Source: Rhodeus uyekii (Eukaryota; Chordata; Actinopteri; Cypriniformes; Acheilognathidae). From it: 64,000 nt of DNA. This document shows positions 1 to 14,400 of the stretch, piece after piece; the stretch's first letter is position 1; each line of letters starts with the position of its first letter. The notes below the pieces were generated by a model. It was given only the letters and a program-made list of their open reading frames with translations, was not told where the DNA came from and ran no database searches. Where the stretch lies: the NCBI GenBank assembly GCA_037043235.1, contig JAWRVZ010000039.1, positions 4,695,501 through 4,759,500 of the forward strand. The letters run 5' to 3'. Position numbers and translations under genes: made by a program.

Positions 1-905
1 ATTTCCAAGTTGGTTCCCAGTAGGGAGAGAAAAAAATGAGCGTCTGCCAAATGTACACACCCTTCTGTTTGACTGCAAAACATTCCCTGTTTCTGTAGTT
101 AATGAATACACAATTGCGTGACCGTTAAATGATTAAGTCGCGCCATGATCCCAAGTTAAAAGAGACACGGGACATTTATTTTAAATGAATGAAAAATTAT
201 GTCTGAGCATGTTTAAAAAGAGATATCCAAACATGAATGAAGATCTTTTCTAGCTTTCATTTCTAAAGACTTCTTTGACACTGTAAATGCACTGCTTGGA
301 ATCGTATTTCACAGGAACTGATACGATTATTCCTTATCATTTCATACATCTAGATTTTGTAACCTCTTTTGAGAGACCTTTTATTGACAGGGCTATATGT
401 AAGTTATTCAATTCCTTTTCTTTATTTAATTTTGCATCGCCAGAACTGAAGTTAACGGTGCTGCGTTTTCCTTTCGATTTCATCTTTGGGTGAAAGTGTG
501 TGATAATTAAAGTTCTCGTTCCACGATGATGATGAAAAGTGTAATTCTAGCTGTGATTTTACTTTAAAAAATATTAAGCAATTAAATGTTCTACTTTAGT
601 GAGTTTCTTTTTTGTAGAAGTAAAGACAAATGTTAACAGTAATGAACTATAATCAATGCATTGTCGAATATCATTTCATTTCATAAATATATGCTGTGTA
701 AAATTCCCCCCTCCTCCTTTCCTCATGTTGAAAGTCGATATGCAAAACAATAATTGTGCCCTTATAGCAACTACAACTGTTTTCTCAAGTTTAAAAAACT
801 GTCAAAATTTCCGATGTACATTTCAAGAGCGAGAAACTGATTAAAAATCTGAAATTGGTTCCCAATTATTAACACAACTAAGCAGTTTTAACAAAAAATA
901 TTCCA
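1..905. other. Intergenic, AT-rich, downstream of pou2af3
   Basis: No exon-like open frame or recognisable family. Bases 41-60 (gcgtctgccaaatgtacac) match the tail of the tRNA-derived SINEs found elsewhere in the window, so the left edge probably cuts a SINE end. Otherwise I see nothing in it. Confidence 0.5.
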
Positions 906-925
906 GAAAAATTACGAAAAATATG

Positions 926-931
926 TTTATT
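926..931 (-). terminator. Candidate polyadenylation signal of pou2af3
   Basis: AATAAA on the minus strand, about 205 bases beyond the pou2af3 stop codon at 1137. It would give a 3' UTR of roughly 230 bases. Inferred from motif and position only. Confidence 0.4.
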
Positions 932-1136
932 GTAGAAAAGATAAATGAATATTTTGTAAATTATACTCACACGTTTAGCTCCCTGCAATCAACCTTGTTG
1001 CTTAACAGTTTTCCTAACCTAATTCTAATCATGCATTCTATCATTGTTTTGTTTTTTTCTTTGATCGAAACTAAAATACAACAAATACATCAATTATGAC
1101 ACTGAAATGATCGCGCAAAGTGCTTGTAAATGCATT

Positions 1137-4100
1137 TTATATGTAACACATCTCAGAGTTTGAGGTATCCCTTCTGAAGTAAGTGTCGTCGTTATAGGAA
1201 AACAAACAGTCTGATGAGCCGTAGGGCGCATACTCCGAAGTTGCCATGCCTTCCTGCGCATTGGACCAGTGCGACAGACAAAAACAATGCTGAAGGTTGC
1301 AATGCTGATAGTGGTAATTTTCTGGAGAGAAGCTGGAACTCAAATCCATCCGTGTCGGGGAGCTGTAGCACGAGGAAGATGAAGAGTGGGACTGAGGGGG
1401 AGAGTAACTGTTGTAATCGACTGGACTGGGGAGATTGAAGGAGTCTGAGGGTGACCTCGATACCTGAGGAAACAGCAATAAAAAAAATACAACATGCATG
1501 TTTTTATTAACTGAAAGTGAAATCCATTAGAACGGTCCAAATGCCCACAAGGTTTGTTCAAAATGAAGAAGCACCAAACACGTACCAGGCTAGTGCCATA
1601 GAGGTCCGAATTAGAAGGCATATATCCGTTAGACCACTGCGCAGAAACTGGACACACGAAATTACTGCCGCTGAAAGTCTCAGGTGGCATCGTGTGCATC
1701 ATCTGTTGATGATCATAAGCATTCTCCATCGGGATGTTGGCATTTTCGGTAAAGGGACGTGTCTGAAAATAGTGCTCTGGAGCTTGCATTCCAGAGAAGA
1801 TATCAAGGTGGGCTGTTGGGAAGACAGAAGAAAATGCTGGCTTGAGAACAGGAGAACATTTAAATTAGGCCAGTAAGACTTGGGATGATGTCACGAGACC
1901 ATCAGCCAACAGCTAAATCACATTTGAATAGTAGTTTATAAATAGGAGATCATTCCAGGATCCGTAAGGAACACCTATAGATGTGTGTGTCATTGTTCTT
2001 ATATTTATTTTTTAAGGTTTTTTGCCCAAACTATTTTAGATGTAGAGCTGATGGCCGACGGTGGATGAAAATGGTTTCTATTTTGGAGGCTAGTAAGTTG
2101 CATGCGGTCAAGAATACTTTTATTTTGTCTTGTTCTCAGGTTTCCTGATTAAAATTTAAGCTCTTACTTGTTAGTAGGCAGAAGGTTTATTATCTTCTCT
2201 CTCTCTCTCTCTTTTGTTGCAAGTCTGCCTGCCTTTTCTCTATCAGTTATCGGCCAGTTCATTTGTTATGTTTAACTTACTATTCAAGGTCGTAGAGCAG
2301 ACATCGCGACCAGCCATGGCTTGTGATTTCTGCAGGATGAAATGTAAGAGAGGGAAAACATTAATCTTGTAGGTTCGTGCAGTGGAAAACAGCAGGAATC
2401 TTATACGTTGTAGTTGTATTGTGTGGTAACTGAAACATCAAGCAGGCCTGAGGGGGCGTGGTGCTTTAAATCTGGTCTTGGACTGACCACGCTTCACTTC
2501 ATTTTGGGTATCATAAGTCAGTGGTGTCTGCTTATGAATTTCTATTGTGTAAACAGTGTTGTTTACCGTTGCGGATTTCTGTGCCTGCAGGGCTCTGTGC
2601 TTCTGCAGTAACTCCTTCACAGTGGTCTTCACACGCACACCCTGGTATACCTTGGGTTTTTCTGCTGGGAGAGAAAAAAAATCCCATCATTCTTTATTTC
2701 AGTTTATTTTCATTTACCAATGACGTGTGCATTTGGGTTTCAGTGTTTTGGTCCAAATTTAGATGTTCAGTAAATGCAGAAAAAATATTTTCATTCGAAC
2801 ATTTTTCATTTGGTAAAATACATATTCTAACGTATTGTAATAAGAGTTTGCACATGAATCCTTAAGACAATGGATCTACGTTGTTCAAAATACACACATA
2901 TTTTTGAAGGGCTTCAAAGTAAAAAAGATGTATAATCTCAACCTTATAATTAACACTATATTCTGCGTGAATAACGGTGTGGCGTATCCAATTAGAAATG
3001 TATGGAATTTCTGAATTATTTTGATTTGTTATGATGTGGTTGTCAAAATAATAAAGTGGCAATGAAAGCATTTGACCACTTTTTACCTGATAGTTAGTTA
3101 CACCATTTCGGATTTTATGTCATTAAATAAAAAATGTTTGAATAAAATGTTATGCATGTTTTCCCAAAAATTAACGAAACAACAGGAATACAAAGAACGT
3201 AGGCACCTGTAGGCTATAGCAAGATGTTGAAAGGGTTTATATTATATCCTTATTTGCCATCGCCACTCTTGTTCAGCCACACAGATAGCTTCTGCATTTT
3301 GCCAGTGTAAAACAGAAGATATAGCCTAAGCAAATATATATATCAGTGAATAAATATAAGATAAACTGGCACTCAAGATTAAACAACTAAGCTCGTCTCC
3401 CCAGATAACACTCCAGTGATCCGGCAGTGAATGGGTTAGTTTTACGCATTACAATGGACAGAAGGGAATTTAGAGAAACATGCTCTCCAGCCATCTTTGG
3501 CACAGCGCGACAGCTTTAAACAGGAGTTTAGATTCGCGTAGCTGTGAATTAAAACCAGACTAAAGTGGAGACTAGCCCGATCTCATTATTGAGCGTTTCA
3601 CTCGAGCGCAGGGAAGCGCTCAAAGTTGGGTTTGCGGGAAGAGAAGTGAAAGCGAGGCGAAAGGAGAAAGAGAAACGTCCTCGATCGACATCTCTACATA
3701 CACGTAAGTAAAATACTCTAATAATAGCCAAAGAAGAGAATACACATCGAGAAATACGAGATAAAACCCGCGTTCAACAGAAATTACGAGTCGATTTGTT
3801 GCAACAACAAAAAAACGCGATTTCTTTTCGAGCGCGCTGTCGGATTCGCGATCATTTTACTGTTTTAAATTTCCTAAAATCGTCCAGAGTCCACGTTAGT
3901 TTTCACTATCCGCTCGTCAGATGTAGTTATTTCTTGATATAGTTAATGGGCAGTCCTCTTATCTCTTCCTACATGAGGAAAGCCGCGCCTAAAAAATTAA
4001 AATAGATGAAAAAAAAGATGGAAAACAGTCCTTCTTTTCACATTTTTTAATTGGTTGTTCAGTGTTGCGAAGACTTACACAGTGGGACGTCTTCCTGATC

Positions 4101-4793
4101 CGTTAATATAGCTATATAAAATTCTGTCGGAACATTAGTGACTCTAAACAACGCCACGCCATGGCTGAGTTCATAGAGGCAGTCGAGTTAACGAGCGCAA
4201 CACGATGGGTAAAAAACTTCTGATGCGCTGGTTGACAGCTAAATATATTCGAGTCGACATTTCTATAAGCTCTAAAGCCACGTTTGAATTTTGGTTAAAA
4301 TTCTGGTTAAAAATAAGTCATCGGTATTCGGAAAAAATGTGCATTGAATTGAACACACAGGTCGACTTCGTAAAGTCTAAAATCACACAGAAAATAAATC
4401 TTAACATTCAGGGTTGCTTGAAGAAAAGCTGAGTAAAAATGCAAGGGTGATTGAAAATTTAAGCTAAGCTCGAGCTCAAATGAATCCCTGGAAAGAGATA
4501 TTCCTCCCTTAAAACTGTGAGAAATCTCACGTGTCCCAATTCATATAAAATACCCAAACATGTAAAATTCACCAATCTGTTTGAATTGAATCCTTCATAT
4601 GTGTTTTGCTGTATTAAAATAGTAGTAAGCCATTGCACTGTACAATTCCCAAGCAAAGTTTCCCAATGCATCCCACTTATTGATTTTAATTAACATATTT
4701 GTTTTTCTCTCTCAATGTTTTACAGGTTGCTGAAGACAAAACATCTTATACGACAAGAAAACAACAAAAAAAGAATATTTACTTACCAGACAT
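1137..4793 (-). CDS. pou2af3: POU class 2 homeobox associating factor 3 (COLCA2-like), 5 coding exons
   Basis: Coactivator of POU2F-family (OCT) factors; in mammals it works with POU2F3 in tuft cells. Exons read on the minus strand: 4787-4793 (7 nt, encodes MS plus one base), 2567-2661, 2281-2329, 1586-1812, 1137-1463; total 705 nt, 234 aa. Every junction is GT..AG and phases (1,0,1,0) are consistent. Exon 2 encodes the family signature KPKVYQGVRVKTTVKELL, which contacts the POU domain and octamer DNA; the N-terminus MSEKPKVYQG resembles human MSEDKPKVYQG. The remainder is Ser/Pro/Tyr-rich, low-complexity activation sequence ending in NSEMCYI, close to the human NCDICYS end. Exons 1 and 3 are short and were found by splice-phase logic, so they are less certain than exons 2, 4 and 5. 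The next gene upstream is its paralogue POU2AF2 on the same strand, which supports the identity. Confidence 0.88.
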
Positions 4794-5690
4794 ATTGGCC
4801 TGAAAAGGAGAAAAAGTCTGGAAGATCTACAGTGAAATACCCCAACGTCAGTTCTTTGCTCTATTAAATGGGCAAGAACGAATTATTCACAAAAGTCTCA
4901 AAAAGTCTCAACAAAGTAACCTCAAAACACTCTCAGGACATACAATTATACAGTAATATAGCTAGGGATATTTTAGTTTGAGTTTTTCTCCCCTCATCCC
5001 TACTATTTAAAACCCCAAGAACTCAATGATTTGACAATGATTTGATTGCGCGATACTTTCAATTTGAATATTCAAAGGCTTCGTAAAAAGACTTATTTCT
5101 GAGTGATATTCGCCATTACAGTGCATATAATAGCATCTCTTTTAATAGAATGTTGTGTTATTTCACATTTTGACATCAAACAAATATATATTTTTAACAT
5201 TTTATCATCCTTTTGGAGTTGATGGTTGGAGTCTCCCTTAGAAACACTATTTCGACTTTGCAGGGAGACTGAAGCCACAAATGAAGCTTCACAAGCCACG
5301 ACACATTGCAAATATCTTCTCTAATAGGTAGTCTTGAAAAAAAAAATTAGTTATTGCGTCGTGTAGATCATATATATGCAGTATTTTAAGAATTATTGGA
5401 GTTGTGGGCGTGGCATAGCAGCCATGTTTGTCATTAGAACAATTGGGACGTCTGGTAAAGTTAACTGGAGCCAGGTATAAGAAAGATAAATATGAAACTT
5501 TATTTATATATTTATACATATATATATATAGAATTCAAAGGGTCAGTTGCAACTGCACTTGTTGAAGATCAAAAGCAAGATAGGCGAAAGAGATGATCTC
5601 AATCATATTTAGGCTGTTCGTTTCCTTTCTCACGGTATTTTCTTTTTTAATGCAATAGTTTTATTAAGCAATGGATACTGCATATTTATC

Positions 5691-5722
<32 letters not shown>

Positions 5723-7478
5723 ATAGATCCCCAAAACTGAGTTGGTTGCTGAGTGATGCTGAGCTCAGACACAAGCTCACACACCTGACATGCCACTTTT
5801 TCCATTTAAATTATATACAAAAAAAAGGTTATCAAGTGTCATATTCACATTTCTTCGAGGGCATAATGCTGTTGTTTATTTACATCTTTTTGTTTAATAG
5901 CCTCGTATTTAAGGAGACTGGAAGCAGGACAATTGATGGTTTGTGCTTTTGTCTTAAGGAAGAAGTGAGAAAACGGGTCCACGTGAGACGTGGTACAAAA
6001 AAAGCGAACATTTCGTGTTCAAAGTGCAGGATAATTGGAGATTACTTTATAAATGCGTCTTTACGCATCTTGTTGTACAGTCCGAATCCAGCTGTGTCTT
6101 GTCAGGATTTTCTAACGGACGTTTCACTCCTTTGTGAAATTGGTTGGTAAAGTTAATCCGCTGCAAACAGACCTTCAGTTTCAAAATATTGCTTTTTACC
6201 AGTCTCTTATTATCAGTCACCTTGATGAACAGATCTTTCATAATCCTAAGAAATCTCTAAAAACACTTCAACCGTGTTGGAGAAGTCGGGTGTAACGTGG
6301 TCAGGCCAGTTGAATGCCGCCCCCTGCTGATTAAACTCCGGTACTGTCACACAATTTGGCAATACATGCAATCACAAACAAATTCAGCTACTATCCCACA
6401 TTTTTCTTCTCATGCAGAGGTAAATGATACTGGATTGAAGGTATTAGACTAGAGGAGGATATGGCTCTTGGATCATCAGTACTGTTTAAAAAAATATATA
6501 TTTTTAAATATTGTATGAAACGTATCCTGTGAGGTTTCAAGTATTTTTGTAATTTATTTTTTTATTTTGAATTTAGGATTTTTTTTGTAGAAAAAAAGGG
6601 GGTATTCTGGTCTGATTTGTGCTCATCTCATGAGCCTTCTATAATGACTCAGTCCTTTAATCTCAAAAACATATTTATTATTGTCAAGCACATGGTATAG
6701 CATTTCTTCATTTCATATTGTACATTTTTATACACTTTAAAAAAAAACTCAAATTCCTGGCAGACTCTTCCTCACTTTAGAATTCAAACAGACTTACATC
6801 TTTTGATTTTCCCCCTTATTTTATAATAATTTTTTCTCCCCTAATCCTGTAATATACAGGGCACATACTGTGAAAATATATCTTATTCACATGATAGGAA
6901 AACTTGTTTTAATTATTTTGTTTAACTGTTGTCATGAAAATGTTGGTACATGTAATGTTTGCATGTAAAGTTCCGTTCACATCTTTTTGCACATCTGGCC
7001 TGTGATTTTCATGAGTCACAAGTGCCTTTTTTTGTAATTCTAGTTTTATTTACTTTTGAAACAGGCTTTTAAATGAAAGTCACAAGAAGAGACATAGGAC
7101 TAGCTATTACACATCAACTATAAATATTTTAACACATAATGTTTTCAGATAATATACATTTAAATAAACTCACAATCACTTAACTTGTCATAGAAATAAA
7201 AAATCTGATGCTCAGACTCATACTGATTATTATCCTAATTATCCTGCTGAGTCCAAATAACTTATAAAGACTAGAAATCTGAAGATGCCATTATAATAAA
7301 TGATGCAAATGAATAACAATAAGATATAATGCAGTCATTTTTGTTCCACAATGATGAGTCTTAGCTGTGTTAAGTAAAAACGGATTAAATGTTTTAGTGC
7401 TAACTGTCTTACTTGTGTGATTGAAGAGGTGTTGATCTTCTAGGCTTGTAAGCCTTTACTTCCTGATACAGTTCAATC
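4794..7478. other. Spacer between pou2af3 and pou2af2
   Basis: About 2.7 kb of AT-rich DNA holding the pou2af3 promoter (just above 4793) and the pou2af2 3' UTR (below 7479). Simple repeats include a TCA run at about 5690-5722 and a TA run near 5517-5530. An open frame at 5671-6150 owes its start to the TCA run and has no family resemblance. No other gene is visible. Confidence 0.5.
6674..6679 (-). terminator. Candidate polyadenylation signal of pou2af2
   Basis: AATAAA on the minus strand about 800 bases past the pou2af2 stop. Motif and position only; other AT-rich matches could serve instead. Confidence 0.3.
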
Positions 7479-10454
7479 TCAGAACGCTCTCCTGACCTCA
7501 TACTGTGACCAAGTGCTGCCATTGTCCTCCTTCCCCCATGCGAGACTGTCACTCAGAGCTGAAGAGGCACTTTCTGTATCTTCTGATGGTAGAACTGGCA
7601 CTAGTTTGGTCACAGGCTCAGTCATGAATGAAGGGGAAGAGAAACTGCCAGACGAGGATTGATACGAGGAGTGATAATTGACCTCATCCAGGGAATGGAG
7701 AGAGTACGACTGTGAAGGCATCATGTTTGACCCTCGGGAAGATGAGCGGAACTGGGTCGGGCTGGCAGTCTCGGGGTTAACCAGAGAACTGGGTGTAGAC
7801 AAGGGTATGGGAGCCAGACCATCTCCACACAAACCCTCCACCGCCTCGGTCCCCGTGGGCTCCCAAGAGTCCCTCTGCAGTTGACATAAGCAAAAATTCA
7901 TTACCCTTCAAAGGGATAGTTCACCCAAAAATGGAGATTCTGTCATCATTTATTCACTCTCAAGTTGTTCTATACCTGTATGAATTTCTCTCTTCTGCTG
8001 AAGACAAAATAAGATATTTTGAAGCATCTGTTTGGTTAGCCATATTTTTCAAAATATCTTATTTTGTGTTCTGCAGGGGGTCTGATTTTATCTTTTTACT
8101 TCAGAATAAAAACTATAAATTTTTCTCCACAAATCCAAAACATTCATGTGTCTATAAATAGACACCAAAAATATTCAACATAATACAATGTCATAAATCA
8201 CTACATTCCAGAGACACAAAATTAGATCAATTAATCTCAAAACTGTTTATTTTTATATTCATTATATACATTGTTTTTATATAAAAGTCTGCTCCCTAAT
8301 GTTAAGCCTTCGCTCTGCTTTATATATATATATATCTTATTTTATCTAGGCTATAATATTTGGATGAAATCTTTTTTTTCTTCAAATGTTACTTTTTTAA
8401 TTTCAGTTTTCAGGAAAAAAAGTTTAAATATACATAATATATTTAAATATAAATAAAGAAAAATATAGAAAATATAAAAAATACAATTAAACCCATACTA
8501 CCTGGATGCAACTGTAAACATTTTAATTATTTAAATCGTTTAGATTTAATTGAACTTAAAACTGAAATAAAAAATAATTAAAAATTTACAGAAAAACAAG
8601 ATTACAAGGAGGGAAAAATATTATATAAAAAAATGTTTTATTTTCCCCATTATAATCTTGTTTTTTATTAAAGTTTATTTTATTTCAGTTTTTACTTTCA
8701 TTTAAAAATAAATACATATAGAGGATAGAAATGTTATAATATGATATAATATTACAATATTTTAAAATGTATATTACATACATATATATATATATATATA
8801 TATTAATACTATATATTAATATGTTTTTTTGGATGAAACTGTCTGCAAATATGTTTAATGTATTGATTCACTTGATCTTTGGCCCATACATTTACATTAC
8901 TTCAGAAAGATATACACTTTATAGCATACTGAACTACTGAATATTTCGAACCTATAGAACAGACTTAATTTCCCATATATAGACTTGGGCAGATAGACAC
9001 ATGAGCAACATATTTTGACTACACTTAAACATCACAAACATCTTTTCTGACTGTGCCTTCTTGCTCTATGTTCCAGATCTTACCAGCAAATAATGAGAAG
9101 GGTCACTGGAGTAAGGAGGGAGCAAAGATGACAATGCAGAGGGCGAGAATATAGCACTTCCTCCACTGGAGAAAGATGTGCTGCGGTAGTCTCCAAAAGA
9201 CTCCGGGTAGTAGCTGTCTATGAGAGAGGAATAACCAGACACACATCCGGTGTCGCATGTGAGAGACTTTCCCGTTAGCGTTGAGGGGTAGACATCAGTA
9301 GAAAATGGTTTCATTGAGGAACAAAACTCTGCGTCTGACATGAAAGATCTTCTCATGCCGTAGTAACTTGGAAGCATGTGAGAACCTGAACAAACCACAA
9401 CAATTTCGATTATTACATGAAAATATGCGTTGTTTACAGTGTTTAGAAATGGCATTGCATATTTTTGAATTCAATATACTTGCGAAGTGTTGGAGACTCA
9501 CCATTCATTTGAACAAACGGACTCGGAGGAGAGGATACACCCTAGAAAAAAAAAGATTCCCATTAATCATCAGTTTTCAGTGATCAGGTCGTTTGACTAA
9601 CACAGTCTAGTCTTAATGGCACATGACTAGCTAAAGCACAAAATATTTGCATACATCTACTGAACTGCCCCCAAATCTTGGAGAGATTTCAAAGAGTCTC
9701 TCACTATGATGTTCAAAATAAATAGTCTGATCTGAATCTGATCAAAGACACAATTAGATTCATCAGCAAAGCCTTTAAAGTATAGATAAAATATGCTGTA
9801 TATCTCACTTTCTCTTGCAACCTTGTTTTGCAAGGCCAGGGGAAGAGACCAGTTAAGGTTCAGTTGTTCTACAAAATGACAATGGGACTCAGAGATTTGC
9901 AGTATGCAATTTTGTTATTGAATGGTTGAGAGCTATTGGTGAGGCAATATAGAAACACACATGGTCTTTTTGGTTTGCATACTGCAAGCATAAATGAGCT
10001 GATATCAAGGCAGCGCTGGCTGGAGGGCAAGCAAATTTTGAGGCTAGCATTTGAATGTCATTTGGTCGTTCCAAGACTTTCCTATGTGAACAACCCACGC
10101 CTCAGTGCCTCTTTGAAGGCATGGTATGGAAATCAGGCTGTTGAAGAGCTCCAAGGCTGTGGCACTGCACCTGATTCAGCCTCAAGATAAACCACGCTGG
10201 AGTAGGTGGAAGTGAGGGGGTTGGTGGTTTGTGGCCGCTTGAACCAACTAAGCAATGAAATAGCACTACAGTACAAGTGTTGGATACGTTCCAATGAAGT
10301 GAAGCACCATGCAAACACCTACATTTCTCCTCATAAAACAGCATTTTCGGTCTAAAATATTTTAGGACTTTGCTTTTGAATTGCTGACACACAGTGACAT
10401 TCAAAGTGAAATAAATCAATCAATCTATCTTTCTATCACTATTCTATCTGTTTG

Positions 10455-10507
<53 letters not shown>

Positions 10508-10545
10508 ATCTAATGCTATCTATCTATCGCTATTCTATCTGTTTG

Positions 10546-10594
<49 letters not shown>

Positions 10595-10718
10595 ATCTAA
10601 TGCTATCTATCTATCGCTATTCTATCTGTTTGTCTATCTATCTATCTATCTATCTATCTATCAATCAGTATTTCATCTGTTTGTCTATCTATCTATCCAT
10701 CAGTATTCCATCTGTTTG

Positions 10719-10764
<46 letters not shown>

Positions 10765-10804
10765 CATCAGTATTCCATCTGTTTGTCTATCTATCTATCG
10801 CTAT

Positions 10805-10847
<43 letters not shown>

Positions 10848-10898
10848 GTATTTCATCTGTTTGTCTATCTATCTATCCATCAGTATTCCATCTGTTTG

Positions 10899-10980
<82 letters not shown>

Positions 10981-11067
10981 AGTATTCCATCTGTTTGTCT
11001 ATCTATCTATCTAATGCTATTCTATCTATCTGTCTATCTATCTATCTATCAGTATTCCATCTGTTTG

Positions 11068-11115
<48 letters not shown>

Positions 11116-11262
11116 ATGCTATTCTATCTATCAGTATTCCATCTGTTTGTCTATCTATCTATCTATCTATCTATCTATCGCTATTCTATCTGTTTGTCTA
11201 TCCATCTATCTATCTATCAGTATTCCATCTGTTTGTCTATCTATCAGTATTCCATCTGTTTG

Positions 11263-11336
<74 letters not shown>

Positions 11337-11353
11337 AGTATTCCATCTGTTTG

Positions 11354-11385
<32 letters not shown>

Positions 11386-11392
11386 ATGCTAT

Positions 11393-11446
<54 letters not shown>

Positions 11447-14400
11447 AGTATTCCATTAGTTTGTTTGTCTGTCTATCTATGTCGTTCTAACAATTTGTGT
11501 AGGTCTCTCTGTCTGTCTGTATTGTCTGTGTGATACTGGCCACTGATCTGGTAATACAACTTTACCAATTACAGTTTTTTTTTCAATTGCTTTGACTCAA
11601 TTCTCGAAAGACACTTTTTTTTCTCAAAACAATAAGTGAAGATCTCGGAACAATTGGTTTCTAGTTCACGTCAGATTGGAATATCTTTTTGATTTGAGCA
11701 AACCGCAAATGCTCTGGCACTTGTGTGCAAACAATTAGCACATTTGTCTGCAGTTTGCACAACAACTAATTGCATATGGCTTGTTGATTCTCATTTAAAC
11801 TGGCAAACTCTTCACAACTTCTCAATCGTGTTTCATCACATTCAAAATGATCCTTTCAGTTATGAAAAATTGTTATACATGCATGTATATTTCATAAATA
11901 TCAGGCATTGACATTGTTTGTAATGTCTGCTAAATTAGCTAATTTGCTAAGTATTTTGTTGTCTGGGATAAAGTCAGTTTCCACAGAATCAACATTGTTA
12001 GGAACTGGTTTGCTGCACATGAAAGGATAACAGAGGCTTCTTCCACCATACTCTCCATTCTTCAATCCAATAAAATAGTTTTTTATGTTTTTTTCAAGTA
12101 TATGAACACGGACAACAAGATCAGATGTCTCTTTTGGATGCCATGCATAGAGGACATGTGAGGACATCACAGCTGATCACTGCAGGGAATGTGTGTGGCA
12201 TTCAAGGAGATTTTTTCTCAGGTGCATAGCAATGGAAAACAACAGATGTGATGTTGATGAAAATCTATCACAAGCGTGATATGATGTCCACCAAGACAAT
12301 TTTTTTCATGGATGTCATTTAGAAGTTATTTGGTATTTTTGTGTTTTTATGGTAACATAAGAAATATGAAATGTACAGTAATTGGACAAGCAAGATTTCA
12401 CTTCACATGTAATATATTCGTACAAAAATAAGTTTACTGTATACATACAAATGTAAATAAATATTTTTTAACACTATGGACTCTTTTCAACAAATATCAG
12501 ATTTTTTAAATAAAACCTTAATTTCCATGGTTGACTGCCATGGTGAAAAAACTATTTTGGTGGCCTTGACCAAATTACTGACACAATAACTAGGTTTTGA
12601 AGTTTGAATGAAATGTTTTGCAGATATAAATAAAGTTTTGAAGTTCCAGCAAACAGTTGTAACATTTGTGCTCACAGTTAGAGAATGTTAAGGTGGTTTT
12701 GAAAAATGTGCCAAAGCAATTGAGAAAAACTTAAGTCAAGTTTTTGCAATGAAAGCCCATAATATGTCAAATAAAATCTAACAACATTCTATAATATCAG
12801 TTCTTACTGTAAAAGCTTTATTATTCTCTTAATGCCACTTTTATTATTTCAACTTTTTTTAAACAAAGATTATACAAGAGTAGTATTTTACTATTGTTCG
12901 TCTGGAACCTCTGGCAAGTGTCTGTATTGTGTCGGTCCTATGTTTGGACATGACTTCTGTGGACAGTGTTTGCTGAAGTCTGCAGATGGCTCTTCTACCC
13001 GAAATAAAAGGTCATAGATACAGAAATAAGCTTATTATAAAGCCATTTTTGTTCTGCGTGGCCTGGACATGCTCCGATTCTCCTGTGCAACCCTCCCCCT
13101 GCTCAGCCATTTGTTTGGTCTCAGTCGTGTCCCTCTGGGATCACAATGATTGACACCTACATACACTTTTTATGCTTTGAAAACATAGTTACTTTTCAGC
13201 TATTACATAACATACAAAAGATTAATTACTTTGAGTCATGGCTCAAAGAACCAAACATACATTACACATGGAAATCTGAGGTAACAACAGTCACGAAACT
13301 AGAAAATAATACTAACTCTTCTAAGCTAATGTTTTGGGATTATTTATGATTATACCTTACATTCTTTTTAAGGAATTATATATATTTTTTAAATCCTTAC
13401 ATTCTTTTTAAGGACTATTTAAATATTCTTAGCATTAGATCAATGCAATTAAAGGATGCAATAATATTGACATTCTTGTAATTGTAAATTTGAATATTAA
13501 TGAAAAAGATATTTGAATATTGAAGTTATTCTTTAACATTTTCTAAATATATTAAAGAGTAAATAAACAGAATATTTTGATTAAATGACAGACATATATC
13601 ATTTCTATTTATGTTAATGTCAAGAATATTTCATTTTACTAATTTTTCTTTCTTTTTAAATTTAGTTATAATGTGTAATTGTAATTGCATCAATAAATAT
13701 TCATTTTTAGAAAGGATTATTTTTGCAATGCTTAAATGTAGTAATTATAATAAACTGATTTTTGCATAATTTTATACTGATGTTTGTGTAAAATCTAAGT
13801 GATTCTTTTTAAAACTGTCAAACCTATTAGTCTGTCCCTGTTCATTGACGAGACAGAAGTCATTACGCTGCTTATTCAAACAAAAACGAGTTCAGTGTGC
13901 CACAGACATGGAGAAAAGCTTTCCCTCTTGTGCAGCCAGATGTCTGCAAGTCTGATTTGTGCTCGTCTAGAGTGACAACAGGCGACTTGTCTGTGGTCTG
14001 CAGGAGGAACAATACAGCGGAGCAGGTGTGCGAGTGTTTGACTTTGCATAGCCATATACAGCAGCAAAAGGATGATTTACTCCCAAACCTCAGGAGCTCA
14101 TGAGCATCAGCACGGCTGCTATTGTTCGCCGCTAATGTGCAGGCATTCACTAACGGGCTTTGCTTCATCCCACCCGTGTGAGAAAAGGACAAGACTCTGA
14201 GGGCTTGTATCAGAGGCCATAGGTTCATCATTAGAATAAAAAAGATAAGTCAATGAGCAAATAAAGTGGTGGGGCACATAAAATGCCAACTGTTTTAAAC
14301 TGACTGTTTGCATATATGAAAGAAAAGCAGAGTGATAGAGTGAATGGAGTGAAAGGAGGCATTGTGAATGGCAGGGCGGGGTATATTTCAGTTGAGGCTA

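Noticed and set aside
5671..6150. 159-codon open frame with a poly-Ser start
   Set aside because: The start is a TCA trinucleotide run, the rest has no family resemblance, and no splice or promoter context is seen.
10381..11490. 369-codon open frame rich in Ser-Ile-Tyr-Leu
   Set aside because: It is the translation of a TCTA microsatellite, which has no stop in any plus-strand frame.
12832..13017. Short Cys-rich open frame in pou2af2 intron 2
   Set aside because: Only 61 codons, no start context or splice partners, no recognised zinc-finger spacing.
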